Shown: piece by piece, positions 13,080-25,547 of the stretch
How positions within the stretch are numbered: position 1 is the first letter of the stretch
Layout of the letters: each line of letters starts with the position of its first letter
Assembly (NCBI GenBank): GCA_026874595.1
Contig: CM049306.1
Span: 28,945,519-29,009,518 of the forward strand
Origin: Sipunculus nudus
Taxonomy: Eukaryota; Annelida; Sipuncula; Golfingiida; Sipunculidae
Direction: 5' to 3'
DNA length: 64,000 nt
Translations under genes and position numbers: made by a program
Notes under the pieces: generated by a model
What the model saw: the letters and a program-made list of their open reading frames with translations, nothing else
Database searches by the model: none
Told to the model about the DNA's origin: nothing

Positions 13080-14570
13080 CTATTTTTTTTTTAATATATA
13101 TTATAAGATATATGTATTTTTTTTTTATTTTTAATTAAATCAATACAGTTGAAATATAACTAATGTCACCAGTCCACAGGTGCAAGGACTTGGGGTGGGG
13201 GGATGGAATGATGGGAGGTACAACATCTCTGTATTATTAAAGTGTATATACATAGGATTTTCACTTAATTCAACTATGCCTACAGGATAAAGAAGTTCAT
13301 TCACAATTACTTAATATTTAAAAAAGGACAAACAGAATTGTAGACAAACTAAGCTGATAAAATGTGAAGTTTCAATTACTTCTTTTTTTTAATTATATCA
13401 AATTGTTTTAAAGTTTAACATCTGCAATATTACCCAACTGAATATATAACTAGCTTTCAAGTTCCAGACCTGAATAGGTTTAATCAATCCACATACAGCA
13501 TATAAAAAAGTTATTTCAACAGTGCTTATAGGAATAATTTCATAATTAATATATATTTAATTATAATGCAGAGATAATGGACAGAGCTGGTCACTTCATG
13601 TTCCATTCTCCTGAGGCAAGAATAGGTTTTAATAAAATTTTACACAGGTGCAAAGGAATCAATGGCAGCAGAGTTTGTGTGTGTGTGGGGGGGGGGGGGG
13701 AGGGAGGGGTGGAACGATGGGAATTACATGGACGGTGGGATTAACTACAATTTGCATATACAAACTGGGCACACAAAGCCTGCATGATCTCCTATTCTGT
13801 TGAGGTAGGAAAATAATGAACAAATGTTTGTATAAGATCCTTATTTTTTTATTACATCAAATTTTTTTAATGTTTAGTTTATATTTCTATACATTTCCAA
13901 TATAACATATATATCTGAATCTAAAAGTTGATTTATAATTCTAAATTGCATCATCATTAATCTCAATCTTGTCACATCATGCATACAAATGACATATTTA
14001 TTTTTTTACCACAAAAATATATCTTTTATATTTGTAAAACAATAAATATTTTGAAATAATACTTGATTTAGATTTCACAATTTTAAACTGTGCCTTTATT
14101 TATCCATAATTTGCTTTATATTTGATAAATTTATGCATACTGTTGGGTCTAATTCTATTTTAAATGGTTAAAATCATCTAAAAGAAAATTGATTTCTTTA
14201 AAAATGCTACATTAACCCAACATGGCATCTTCCAGATTACTCCTTGAAGTATTATTTCGAGGAAAGTTTAGTATATTGAGTGGAAACAGCATTGCAATTA
14301 ATAACAATGACTGCATAACACTTGGTGTGTAGGGTTCGTGGGGGGGTTGGTGTGTAGGGTTTGTGGGGGGGGGGGGGGGTATGAGAATTACTGTACACCT
14401 GTCACGGCAGGGGATCTCCCCCAGGGACTGTAACAAATCAGGAACCCTGGCACAGCTGACTTCAGCCTGCATATGGATAAACCAAGTTACTACAATGGAG
14501 CCTAAATGAAAAATTTCAGATTTAAACAAATTAAATACTTATGTTTACATGCTGTGAAAATTAATTCAAC
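13080..14570. repeat. AT-rich interior with diverged ~470-bp duplication
   Basis: Two related G-rich modules (CACAGGTGCAA..GGGATGGAATGATGGGA near 13178 and CACAGGTGCAA..GGTGGAACGATGGGAA near 13646) and two related TTAATTATATCAAATT-type segments (13390 and 13850) are 460-485 bp apart, which suggests an old direct duplication. G-runs lie at 13687-13700 (14 G) and 14365-14379 (15 G). No coding signal; the minus-strand frame of 105 codons here is a poly-proline artefact of the second G-run. Confidence 0.4.
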
Positions 14571-14579
14571 AGTACTCAG

Positions 14580-15196
14580 AGGAAAAAAATGTGCCATGGT
14601 CAAAGATGGGCAAAATTTAAGGTACTGATTTTATTTTTATGCTAATCACTTAAAACTAAAATATCTTAAATTTTTAAAATTTGGATCTAATTTTGGGTAT
14701 ACAACTGAAAATCAATTAAACAAAGTTATATACTTGGAAAAAATATCTCTAGCTTCAAAAATTTTAAAGTTTAGTGAGTAAATATTTTTCCTGATTTTTT
14801 ACAAAGTGCATCATGTCCAGGCTCTTAACTTCAAGAAATTACACTAAACAAACTTAATTTCTGGCATGTATATAGGAAATATATCAGAGAATACTTCTGG
14901 TAAATATTAAGGAAAACAGATCGATGGTTTTGATGTAAGGCAGTCCTGAAGTGTGAAAATAGGATTTTTTTTTTAAATTGGAGGTTTTTCCTTAATTTCT
15001 CGAAGGAACAAAGTCACAGTGACCCAAATTTCTGTTTGGTAGGAGATCTTGGGAATATCTTACAGTATGGCGAATTTTGGATTCATAGGTCTAACGGTTT
15101 CAAAACGTGCCAGTCTGACGGACAGACAGACAGACGGACGACAGACAATGGACCACGACTATAGCTCAGTTGACTTATAGTCAGCTGAGCTAAAAT
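14580..15196 (+). repeat. Helentron tail module, copy 1
   Basis: A ~615-bp module starting GTGCCATGGTCAAAGATGG and running through CTGATTTTTTACAAAGTGCAT, TTTCTGGCATGTA and GGCAGTCCTGAAGTGTGAA to the microsatellite and hairpin. Related copies lie at 33740-34378, 52740-53272 and 53425-54044, all on the same strand. It forms the right-hand part of elements whose left part carries endonuclease remnants. Confidence 0.85.
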
Positions 15197-17211
15197 CTAA
15201 AGGACAATAAACATGAGTTTACTTTGAATCATGATATTATAATCTGCATATCTAAATCCACCACTAAAATATTTTATGGCTGTCATAATTCCAAACACAA
15301 ATGTTTTTGATTTTTTTGTTGTGATGTCAAAGTTTATTACAAGTCCGGAAAAGTCCAAAAAAAGCCAGAATGAGATTTCTTCTGGACCAGAATGAGGCAA
15401 CCAAAGATGATTACTTGTATTTCTCCTGCATAAAAGGCAAAACATACATGGCCCCTTGCTGCTGTGGCCTGTAATGGATTTTGACATTCCGCATTAAGAA
15501 ACCTCAAGGGTATTGTTGCATGTTCCAGTCCATGTGTTAGAATTAATATAGTATGGTCCTACTTCTGGTTTCATGCTGTCAATCAAAGAGCATGAAAAGA
15601 GATGCTTTCTTCATTAGGCACAGGAAAGAGGGCACAGCTTGTATTCTAGCATTGATTTAATAGACATGTTTAAGGCCTTAATTAACATTTATTCTAATTT
15701 TATTAGTGTTAACTGGTCTCCTTTAATTGGTCCTACGTACATCATGCCCTTATTTTAATTATCAAATCCTTACAAGACACTTTTGCAAATTATCCCATCT
15801 GATTTTAAGATAGTTCATCCCATGCATGGTTGTATGGATGATTTAAATAAACATTTTTATCAAGAGGGACACATGAACCTGGCCAGTATTATTAATTATG
15901 AGTTATTCTTGCCAACTAATGAGCAGAAATATAAACAAGATCAGTATAAGAGTGTATAATACACCCGTCTTATATCTTGTGACCTCTACTTCATTAAATA
16001 TGCATAGATTTTGCCAAGAATATTAAAGTAAAATCTCTACTTCTTTATTTAAGCATCTTGTTATGCACCATAGTTACCTTAACATTTTTGTTACACATGG
16101 ACAGTTATCAGATTTACAAATACTGGGTGCTGTAGGTGTACTGGGGCCAGAAAGTCTCCCCCATCATGATGCCTGGCAGCATGTCTACAGTCAGAACACC
16201 TCAATAGCTTAGTAAGCACTGAAACATCTGCCTGTGACTGGTGAATTGACCCCATCTCACGAGGCTGGAGCTAAATATCCACGCATGTTAGGGATGTTAA
16301 AATTTAGCTACTACAAGGTAAGGCTTATTTTCCTAGGGCAACCTAACTCAGCTTCCAGAAATGTGGTCCACTGACCAAATTTAAACTTTTCAAGTATACA
16401 TTTAGTGTATTTAATAATAAAAATGTACTGTACCCAATGTAAACTGGTCTTTAGAGAGAAAAAAAGTAACAATACCACCATGTTGAAGAAAAAAAAAACT
16501 TGGTATGTGTTGATTCTGATACATGTTACATACCATTGTGTTGCTAAATTAAACATGGTATGTGATGATTGCTGATCATGAGGTAAAGAAATATCAAATG
16601 AACAGGATCACATCGAGGGCAGCCCAGGGTGAAGTCTTCCTGCAGGAAAATCCCTGTACAGATACATACAGATACAGGGATCAGGTGACGTACGTTTAAT
16701 TAAAAGTGTTTCTTTTGTAACTTATTATAAAAGGGCAGTGTTGTTTTATTGATGAGGTGACATTGTTCTACCTTGTGAACAGTTTTACAGCACTAAATAA
16801 AACAACTCCATCCTGACCATTCCATGAATTATGACAACAGGGTTTAATTGTATTTTCCCAACCTGCCGAGAGCAAAATGTAACTTGAGAAACTTATTTAC
16901 GAGCCATTTTTAGGATTAGACAATGGATTCTTCTTTTTTGATAGTATTTAATTTGCCATGAAAAAGGACCGATCCCCGTAAAATATAGAAATCCATTATG
17001 TCATTCATTGTGTAGGTCTTTGTTTAATTTGCCACTGACTGTAAATGTTGACTAGATGTGGTCGGACAATGGTCCTCGGAGGGTCCAGTACATTTGTAGT
17101 AGTGATAGACTAGTTTATATATGGGTAAAAAGTTTAATTACTGTTATGGTTAAGACCAATCACTAATTGTACTCTGGCCGCTATATATTATTGGACATGT
17201 CTGTAAGGTTT
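15197..17211. other. Non-coding stretch
   Basis: No gene found. The sequence from about 16130 to 16300 is less AT-rich than its surroundings but has no open frame of note. Short open frames here lack any domain signature. Confidence 0.45.
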
Positions 17212-17520
17212 GGAGCCCTCACAGGTACCAATCATCCCTGTGAATTTAAGGAAGGTCAAGCATGGCCTTGTTGAGATATTGCCCGAGAAAGAAAATCATT
17301 GATTGTGCTGTGGTGGCCATATTGTAATTCCGACAGATCTGTTATTCCATAGGTCTGGAGCCCTCATAGGTACCAATCATCCCTGTGAATTTAAGGAAGG
17401 TCAAGCATGTTCTTGTTGAGATATCACACGCAAAACAAAGCATCACTGAGGGATGGACAGAAGTATGGAAGGACTGACAGGGTGATCACTATAGGGCACC
17501 CCTTTTCAAGTGGGGCCATA
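17212..17520 (+). mobile_element. Pearl-type element of a second family
   Basis: A ~145-bp unit (GGAGCCCTCA..GGTACCAATCATCCCTGTG) occurs at 17212 and 17357. It is followed by a short GGACAGA..GGACTGACAGG microsatellite remnant, GGTGATCACTATAGGGC and an imperfect hairpin (GGCACCCC with GTGGGGCC). Tandem core, microsatellite and terminal hairpin match the general plan of bivalve Pearl elements, but the sequence differs from the CCATGGGTC family. The left boundary is not defined. Confidence 0.5.
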
Positions 17521-17559
17521 ATAACACAGAATATGTTAACTGATAAACTGATAGTTCAG

Positions 17560-18360
17560 TTTAATATATGCCTACACACAATCACCGTTACCAATAACCT
17601 GCTGCCCCATGACATTAACCTGCCCACACACAATCACTGTTACTATATCAACCTGCTGCCCCACAACATCTACCTGCCCACACACAATCACTGTAACAAT
17701 GTAAACCTGCTGCCCCACAACATCCACCTACCCACATACAATCACTGTAACAATGTAAACCAGCTGACCCATGACATCTTCCCAGCAACACACAATCACT
17801 GTAACAATGTAAACCTGCTGACCCATGACATCTATACCTGCCCACACACAATCACTGTAACAATGTAAACCTGCTGACCCATGACATCTACCTGCCCTAA
17901 CATAATCACTGGAACAATGTAAAACTGCTGACCCATGACATCTACCTGCCCACACACAATCACTGTTACAATGTAAACCTGCTGACCCTTGACATCTATC
18001 TGCCCACACATAATCACTGTAACAATGTAAACCTGCTGACCCATGTTATCTACCTACCAACACACAATGACTGTAACAATGTAAACCAGCTGACCCATAA
18101 CATCTACCTACCCACACACAATCCCTGTAACAGTGTAAAATAGCTGACCCATGACATCTACCTGCCAACACACAATCACTGTAACAATGTAAACCTGCTG
18201 ACCCATGACATCTACCTGCCCACACACAATCACTGTAACAATGTAAAATAGCTGACCCATGACATCTACCTGCCAACACACAATCACTGTAACAATGTAA
18301 AACTGCTGACCCATGACATCTACCTGCCCACACACAGTCTGTGTGACATGTCAACCTGCC
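17560..18360. repeat. 54-bp minisatellite, ~15 copies
   Basis: Units contain ACAATCACTGTAACAATG, then TAAACCTGCTGACCCATGAC and ATCTACCTGCCCACAC. Copies start near 17578, 17631, 17685, 17739 and 17793 and continue with period 54 and a few indels. The unit length is a multiple of three, so minus-strand frames with 18-residue periodicity stay open for up to ~100 codons. They are by-products of the repeat: more than one frame is open over the same interval. Confidence 0.93.
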
Positions 18361-18986
18361 AACACAAATTCACTGTGTTCAATTTGTGACCTTTTAAAAC
18401 ATTCAGTCACTGTGACAAAAATGAAATAGATGACTCCAATTCATTTGACAAAACAACCCTCAGACCACCCACACACTGCTGATGTTGCACAATGGCTGTC
18501 ATAAAACTGTGACATTTCAATAAGCCTTTATGAAGCTGCATGATCAGCATGCATGCTTAGACTCTTTATACAGCTTCTGACATGGCAATTTTTCATCAAC
18601 ATATTTATAAGTAAGCTAAAATCCATGCTAGTTTGACAATGTACTGGCATTTCTATATGTCCTCACTTTCACAAATTCCAAACTTCAGACTGTAGATTTA
18701 TCACACGATCAATATTGAGAATATAAAAGCGGAATCATTTTTTTTATAAATACTAATCAATACAACATTATGGTAACATGACGCACAGCAGAACTGGTCT
18801 TGTCATTCACATGAACAAAATTGATTCAATAATAGCAGTGGGCATAAATTGCATTCAATGGGGAGTGGGGGGAGGGGAAAAGGGGGGGGGGGGCATGGTA
18901 GTAGGCAAAATATGGACAAAGTAATAAGATGAGCAAATTATGAAAGAGATGATGTGAAATAATTCAACAAACATTGCAAAATTAAA
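18361..18986. other. Non-coding stretch with G-run
   Basis: No gene seen. A 12-base G-run lies at 18882-18893. Confidence 0.45.
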
Positions 18987-19385
18987 ACAAGTGGCCCATG
19001 GGCCATGACGCTCAGCTTAATTCAAGGAACTTTGAACAATGGGTAAAATGACTACCAGAGTGCTCAAAATCATGCATTTTGCCAATAGATTTTAGATATA
19101 GGTTACAGTGACCTAATTCTACACCCAGCTGCTACCATTTGTGCCACCTGAATACTAGTGTTAATATCATGTTCTTTCACACAGGTTGCAGGAAATAGGT
19201 CAGTGACATTTCAGGTTTCCAAGTAGACTTTTTATGGACCTCCCTGAAAGTCATGTATACCAATTCAAGGCCAAATGGATACAATTTGTGCCCAATCTGA
19301 CTCACTGGATGCTTAAAAATCATGGACCAGCATAAATAACTCAAATGGCTGTCACAAGGAGCGTGGTGATCAGCTCTAGTTCAGT
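18987..19385 (+). mobile_element. Short degraded Pearl-like element
   Basis: The head at 18987 (ACAAGTGGCCCATGGGCCAT then GACGCTCAGCTTAA) is followed by GGAACTTTGAACAATGGGTA, shared with the copy at 6278. The body has less than one recognisable ~340-bp unit (GATATAGGTTACAGTGACC..TTTCCAAGTAGACTTTTTATGG..ATACAATTTGTGCCC). A GTGATCAGCTCTAGTTCAG tail remnant at about 19365-19384 replaces the usual tail. Internally deleted. Confidence 0.72.
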
Positions 19386-20387
19386 CTGTCAGCCCGCAGA
19401 TATGCAGGCACCAAATCAGGATCAACTGATACCACTAGCCTATTACAAGGTCATTATTTTGCAATTGAAGACCAGTTTAATTCTGTTTAAAATAAAACTT
19501 GACTGAAAGCCTGTGAGTTTACCCACTGAATCCACTGATGTATCCAGATGATGCTCTGATAACCCCGTTTTAAGGATTTATGAGGAAATAATATGGGAAA
19601 TAACACCCCTTAGGAAACTTGGCATTGTTCCCTAAATTTAATACAAAAGGCATTTCAGAAGTATGGCTCCGGAGGAGTTGCATGGAAACCTGTGAGAGCC
19701 ACTATCATCAATTTTAATATTGATTAATATTTTAAAAAAGGCATTTATCTATGGATTACAAAAATACATGATAGCATTCGGGAGTGGCAGCTTTTTGAAC
19801 CTGTTTCCATGTCAGCCTAAGGTGATTTAGCAAAAATTCTAAATAAAAAAATATTTTCAAAACATCTTTAAGTTATACATAGAAAAGGATGAAATATTCA
19901 TGAGACATTTCCATAAAGTCAGTATTCTTGATTTCTCTGTCACTTAGTCTGTTACTTCATCTCTGACATACACATAATGCATGAATGATTTTTGCAATCA
20001 CACAAATGCTATCATGCAATTTTTTAATCTATAAACTGATGACTATAATCTTAATGATAGATGGCCTTATTTACAAGCTCTGGCTTACACACTATATTCC
20101 ATAAACAAGATGCTCCCTAAAGTACCTGAAACTATAGCTGATCCCTTTATCAGTTTGTTCTCACATAAAAATACACTAATAGAACGTCTTTAAGCTGTGG
20201 TCCCACTGCCTTATTGTTTCAAAGTCAGCCATCCTTTCTGTACCGTTGACCCTGATTTCAGGCAATTGGAACAGTTTTGGTGAATCAGTTCCTTTGAAAG
20301 TTGGACCAAACAAAATTTAAATATATTAATATAATATTGAAATATTTTCTAGGTGTCAGCATTTCCAGAAATGCTAAATCTCTGTTT
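19386..20387. other. Non-coding stretch
   Basis: AT-rich, no gene, RNA or repeat family recognised. Confidence 0.45.
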
Positions 20388-21069
20388 AGTCCAGGATCAG
20401 TTGTCATTCCGTGGGAATTTCAGGAAGAAAGCTGGCAACATACATCATTTTAAAGCTAATAACCTCAGCTGGCCATTATCTATCAATTCAGTGCATTGAA
20501 CTTTAATGACCTTAAAATATTGAACCTCAGGGAAGCTCAAAAGCAAAAACATTACACAACAGGGATATGCTTCCAAAGAATGTCCTTGACGTACGTAATT
20601 TCTATAGCAATAAAGATATTTTTATTTCAAAAGCCATGACCTTGACCTTGTTTGTTGACCTTGAACTGCATTGTAAAATGGCATCAATATTCATATATTT
20701 ACATGGTTACAATATTTAACATGCTGTATTTTGCAAGCTTTACTCGTAAAAATCCCAAAGAATAAAAACTGACCCCTGAAAAAAAAAAGAAATATTAAAA
20801 ACCTTGACCTTGTTTGTTCACTTTGAATCTGCAGAGAAAAAAGATGGCAACATTGTTGTTTCGATTGATATGGTTCTAATTTTTAACAAGCGACCCATGG
20901 GTCATGACGCTCAGCTGACTGGGAAGAGATTCGCAAAAGGAAATTTTATCATCTGAATGGTAGTATATACCCATTCAACTGAAGCATCAAACAGATTAAC
21001 CAACAGGCCAAGATTGTGTCTGTATTTATATATCTCAAAAATAGAGAAAAAATGCGTAAACTTTAAAAA

Positions 21070-22379
21070 AATACAGGTGGCTCCACCAGTCTGCAGAAAC
21101 TAATAAAAACACTTAATGGTCAATATCCGTGCAAAGAATCATAGTGATCTCTGCATTAGTTGTTCAGATACTTCAGCTTTTGTATCAAATTTTCCATTAT
21201 TCTGAGGGATACTTCCGAGTCCTATAGCTCAAAGGATATGGGTAACAGAGACCAAAATCCAGGTTTCCAAGGAGATTTTTCATGGACCTCCCTGTGTGTT
21301 GAGAATGAAGTTTTGTACCCTGTTGACAGATAACTACATCCTTAAAGGTCTCAAAAATAGAGAAAAAATTTGTAAAAATTTGAAAAAATACAGGTGGTGC
21401 CACCAGTCTGCAGGAACTGATGGAACACCTCTTGATCAATATGTATGCCAAAAATCATGACCATCAGTGATGTAGTTAATGAGATATTGAAGTTTTTGTA
21501 TGAAATTTTCCAATATTCTGGGGGGTAATTAGGAGCCCCACAGCTCGAAGGATATGGGAAAACAGAGACCTAATTTCTGGTTTCTATTGAGACTTTTCAT
21601 AGGTCTCTCAGAATGTCAAGAATGAAGATTCTAGGTCCAGTCTTTACAACTTGTGCCCTGTTGACAGATGTCCACATTTTTAAAGGTCTCAAAAATAGAG
21701 AAAAAAATTCGAAAAAAAAATTGAAAAATACAGGTGGCGGCACCAGTCTGCAGAAACTGATGAAACAACTCATGATCAATATGTATGCCAAAAATCATGA
21801 CAATCAGTGATGTAGTTAATGAGATATTGAAGTTTTTGTATGAAATTTTTGACTATTCTGGGGGGTACTTTGGGGCCCCATAGCTCAAAGGATATGGGTA
21901 ACAGAGACCTAAATCCAGGTTACCAAGGAGATTTTTCATGGACCTCTCTGGATGTAAAGAAAGAAGATTCCAGGTCCAGGGGTTACGATTTGTGCCCTGT
22001 TAACAGATGTTCACATTTTTAAAGATCTCAAAAATAGAGAAAACAATTCGTAAAAAATCGAAAAATACAGGTGGCGCCACCAGTCTGCAGGAACTGATGG
22101 AACATCTCATGATCAATATGTATGCCAAAAATCATGACAATCAGTGATGTATGTAATGAGATATTGAAGTTTTTGTATGAAATTTTTGACTATTCTGGGG
22201 GGTAATTTGGGGCCACATAGCTCAAAGGATATGGGTAACAGAGACCTAATTTCTGTCTTCCATGAATACTTTCAATAGGTCTCTCAGAATGTCAAGAATG
22301 AAGATTCTAGGTCCATTCTTTACGATTTGTGCCCTGTTAACAGATGTCCACATTTATAAAGGTCTCAAAAATAGAGAAA
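21070..22379 (+). repeat. ~340-bp tandem units, left block
   Basis: Units run TACAGGTGGYGCCACCAGTC, CTGCAG, GATCAATATGTATGCC, CATCAGTGATGTAGTTAATG, TTCTGGGGGGTACTTT, GGATATGGGTAACAGAGACC and GATTTGTGCCCTGTTAACAG, ending AAAGGTCTCAAAAATAGAG. The GGGTAACAGAGACC landmark sits at about 21241, 21556, 21897 and 22234 (spacing 315-341). Confidence 0.9.
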
Positions 22380-25300
22380 ACAAGTGACCCATGGGTCATG
22401 ACGCTCAGCTGACTGGGAAGAGATTCACAAAAGGAAATTTTATCATCAGAATGGTAGATACCCATTCAACTGAAGCATCAAACAGATTGACCAACAGGCC
22501 AAGATTTAGTCTGTATTTATATATCTGAAAAATAGAGAAAAAATGTGTAAACTTTAAAAACTAGAATACGGGTAGCCGACAAGTGACTACGTGTATCTGC
22601 CAAAATCAGAGTGAAGTGAGGCATGGACTGAGTGGCAAGGGGAAACAGAGTGAGGTATGTTGCATATTAGCATGGATGTCTGCAGCCTAAATGTGTATGT
22701 AGGTTGTGCAACCTACCACAAATCCAGAAAGCTGTCCAAGTTGTATATATATGCAAATTTTAGGCAGAAAAGTCAAACCACTACATGGATATGAGTGATT
22801 TTAGCCCATGGCAGACAAACAGACAGACGCTGTGCAAAAATGGTTGCAGTTTTGTGTATGATAAAGACCTATGTGAGATCTAAACACAAGCACAATTTTG
22901 GCCCAATCGGTCAAATGGTTCCTGAGATATTTGCTTGGATGTGTGCAGCGTTAACTAGAATATAGGTGGCGCCACCTGTCATAAAATCAAGAAAGCTATC
23001 CAGGATGTATAAACCTGCAAAATTTTAGGCAGTTATGTCAAACCACTACAGAGAAATGAGTGATTTTAGGCCACGGCAGACCAACAGACAGACGCTGTGC
23101 AAAATGTGCAAAAATGGTAGGAGGTGGCCCCTCCAGTTTTGTGTATGATAAAGACCTATGTGAGATCTATACACATGCAAAATTTTGGCCCAATCGTTCA
23201 AACGGTTCCTGAGATATGAGCTTGGATGTCTGCAGCATAAACTAGAATAAAGGTGGCACACCTGTCATAAAATCAAGAAAGCTATCCAGGATGTATAAAA
23301 CTGCAAAATTTTAGGCAGATATGTCAAACCACTGCCAAGATGTGAGTGACTTTATTGCACGGCAGACAAACAGACAGACACTGAACAAAAATGGTTGCAG
23401 GTGGTGCCACCAGTTTTGTGTATGATAAAGAGCTATGTTAGATCTATACACATGCAAAATTTTGGCCCGATCGGTCAAACGGTTCCCGAGATATCAGCTT
23501 GGATGTCATCAGTGTGAACGTGAATGTAGGTGGTGCCATCTGTCATAAAATCAAGAAAGCTATCTGGATGTATAAAACTGCAAAATTTTAGGCATATATG
23601 TCAAATTACTGCCGAGATATGAGTGACATTATTGCACGGCAGACAAACAGACAGACGCTGTGCAAAAATGGTTGCAGGTGGCGCCACTAGTTTAGCGTAT
23701 GATAAAGAGCTATGTTAGATCTATATACATGCAAAATTTTGGCCCGATCGGTCAAACGGTTCCCGAAATATGAGCTTGGATGTCATCAGCGTGAATGAGA
23801 ATGTAGGTGGCGCCACCTGTCATAAAATCAAGAAAGCTATCCAGGATGTATACGCATGCGGAATTTCAGGTGAATTAGTCAATTCACTGCAGAGATATGA
23901 GTGATTTTAACCAAAGGCAGATGAACAGATGGACAGTGTGCAAACATGGTTACAGGTGGCGCCACCATTCTTTTTGTATGTTATAGAGCTATCCAAGGGC
24001 TACATTAGTATAAATTTTATTTCCTGATCAGTCAAACGGTTCCCGAGATATGAGCTTGGAAAGCTGATAAAATCAAGTCCCAGAGGAGCTCTCTGGAAAC
24101 GAATGCGGCAACAGCGGAGGAACCCGGTCAAAAACATAGTATCCACAAAACTTCGTTTTGGCGGGTACAAAAATACAGGTGGCTCCACCAGTATGCAGAA
24201 ACTAATAAAAACACTTACAAACATCAATATCCATGCAAAGAATCATGGTGATCTCCCCATTAGTTGTTCAGATACTTCAGCTTTTGTATCAAATTGTCCA
24301 TTATTCTGAGGGATACTTCGGAGCCCTATAGCTTGAAGGATATGGGTAACAGAGACCTAATTTTAAGTTTCAACAGGCACTTTTCATGGGCCTTCTTGCA
24401 TGACAAGAATGAAGATTCTAGGTCCAGTTGTTGCGATTTGTACCCTGTTGACAGATAACCACATCTTTAAAGGTATCAAAAAAAGAGAAAAAAAATCGTA
24501 AAAATTTGAAAAAAATAGAGGTGGCGCACCCAGTCTGCAGAAACTGATGGAACAGGTCATGATCAATATGTATGCCAAAAATCATGACCATCAGTGTTGT
24601 AGTTATTGAGATACTGCAGTTTTTGTATAAAATTTTCCATTATTCTGGGGGGTAATTTGGAGCCATACAGCTTAAAGAATATGGGTAACAGAGACCTAAT
24701 TTCAGGTTTCCATGGAGACTTTTCATGGGTCTCCCTGTGTGTCAAGAATGAAGATTCTAGGTCCAGTTTTAATGATTTGTGCCCTGTTAACAGATGTTCA
24801 TAACTTTAAAGGTCTCAAAAATAGAGAAAAAATTCATAAAAAACCCGAACAAATACAGATGGTGCCACCAGTCTGCAGAAACTGATGAAACACTCCATGG
24901 TCAATATCCATGAAAACAATTATGGTGATCTCTGCATTAGTTGTTCAGATACTTCAGCTTTTGTATCAAATTTTCCATTATTCTGAGCTGTACTTTGGAG
25001 TGCCATAGCTCAAAGGATATGGGTAACAGAGACCTAATTTCAGGTGTCCATGGAGACTTATCATTGGTCTCCCTGTGTGTCAACAATGAAGATTCTAGGT
25101 CCAGTCCTTACGATTTGTACCCTGTTGACAGATAACCACATCCTGAAAGGTCTCGAAAATAGAGAAAAACAAATTGTGAAAATTTGAAAAAATACAGGTG
25201 GCACCACCAGTCTGCAGGTACTGATGAAACACCTCTTGATCAATATGTATGCCAAAAATCATGACCATCAGTGTTGTAGTTATTGAGATGTTGCAGTTTG

Positions 25301-25547
25301 TTTTTATCAAATTTTCCATTATTCTGGGGGGTTACTGGGAGCCCCCCATAGCTCAAAGGATATGGGTAACAGAGACCTTATTTCAGGTTTCCATGCAGAC
25401 TTTTTATGGACCTCTCAGTGTGTCAAGAATGAAGATTCTAGGTCCAGTCTTTATGATTTGTGCCCTGTTAACAGCTGTTCAAATTTTTAAATTCGTAAAA
25501 AATCTGGGTAACAGTAGTTAATGACTTTCAGTCAGCTGAGCTAAAAA
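22380..25547 (+). mobile_element. Nested Pearl-like element inside the 6.07-kb block
   Basis: A second full head (ACAAGTGACCCATGGGTCAT) starts at 22380, straight after AAAAATAGAGAAA of an outer ~340-bp unit. The tail ends at 25547 (TTTCAGTCAGCTGAGCT then AAAAA) and is followed by TTCGAAAAAAAATAG, which is exactly what follows AAAAATAGAGAAA in uninterrupted units (for example near 21700). The fuller tail at 25842-25916 is an alternative right end, because its flank (TTGAAAAATA) also fits. The ~170 bp after this head closely match those after the 20886 head. Confidence 0.7.
22575..24075 (+). repeat. ~277-bp tandem units, five copies
   Basis: Landmark TATGATAAAGA recurs at about 22858, 23145, 23422, 23699 and (degenerate) 23979, spacing 277-287. 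Each unit has two copies of a GGTGGCGCCACC-type palindrome, CATAAAATCAAGAAAGCTAT, GCAAAATTTTAGGC, a GGCAGACAAACAGACAGACG segment and CGGTCAAACGGTTCCCGAGA. The unit differs from the ~340-bp unit except for the shared palindrome. A diverged reverse-strand fragment lies at about 36430-36545. Confidence 0.9.

Larger units (their letters stand above)
12765..15196 (+). mobile_element. Helentron deletion derivative, 2.4 kb
   Basis: The left end at 12765 carries ACAAGG, the CCATGGGT palindrome half and GCTCAGCTGA. The right end at 15196 carries a GACGGACAGACAG microsatellite and the hairpin AGCTCAGTTGACT-TAT-AGTCAGCTGAGCT followed by AAAA. Just inside the left end is a minus-strand endonuclease remnant; just inside the right end is a ~615-bp body shared with three other copies in the window. 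This is the same order as in the 32222-34378 element. The orientation given is that of the ends; any coding remnant reads on the opposite strand, toward the CCATGGGTC end. Confidence 0.68.

Noticed and set aside
14212-14529. 105-codon minus-strand frame with a proline run
   Set aside because: The proline stretch is the translation of a G-homopolymer; there is no domain either side.
17648-18354. Cysteine/glycine-rich minus-strand frames of 67-102 codons
   Set aside because: They arise from the 54-bp minisatellite; overlapping alternative frames are equally open, and there is no signal peptide or conserved start.
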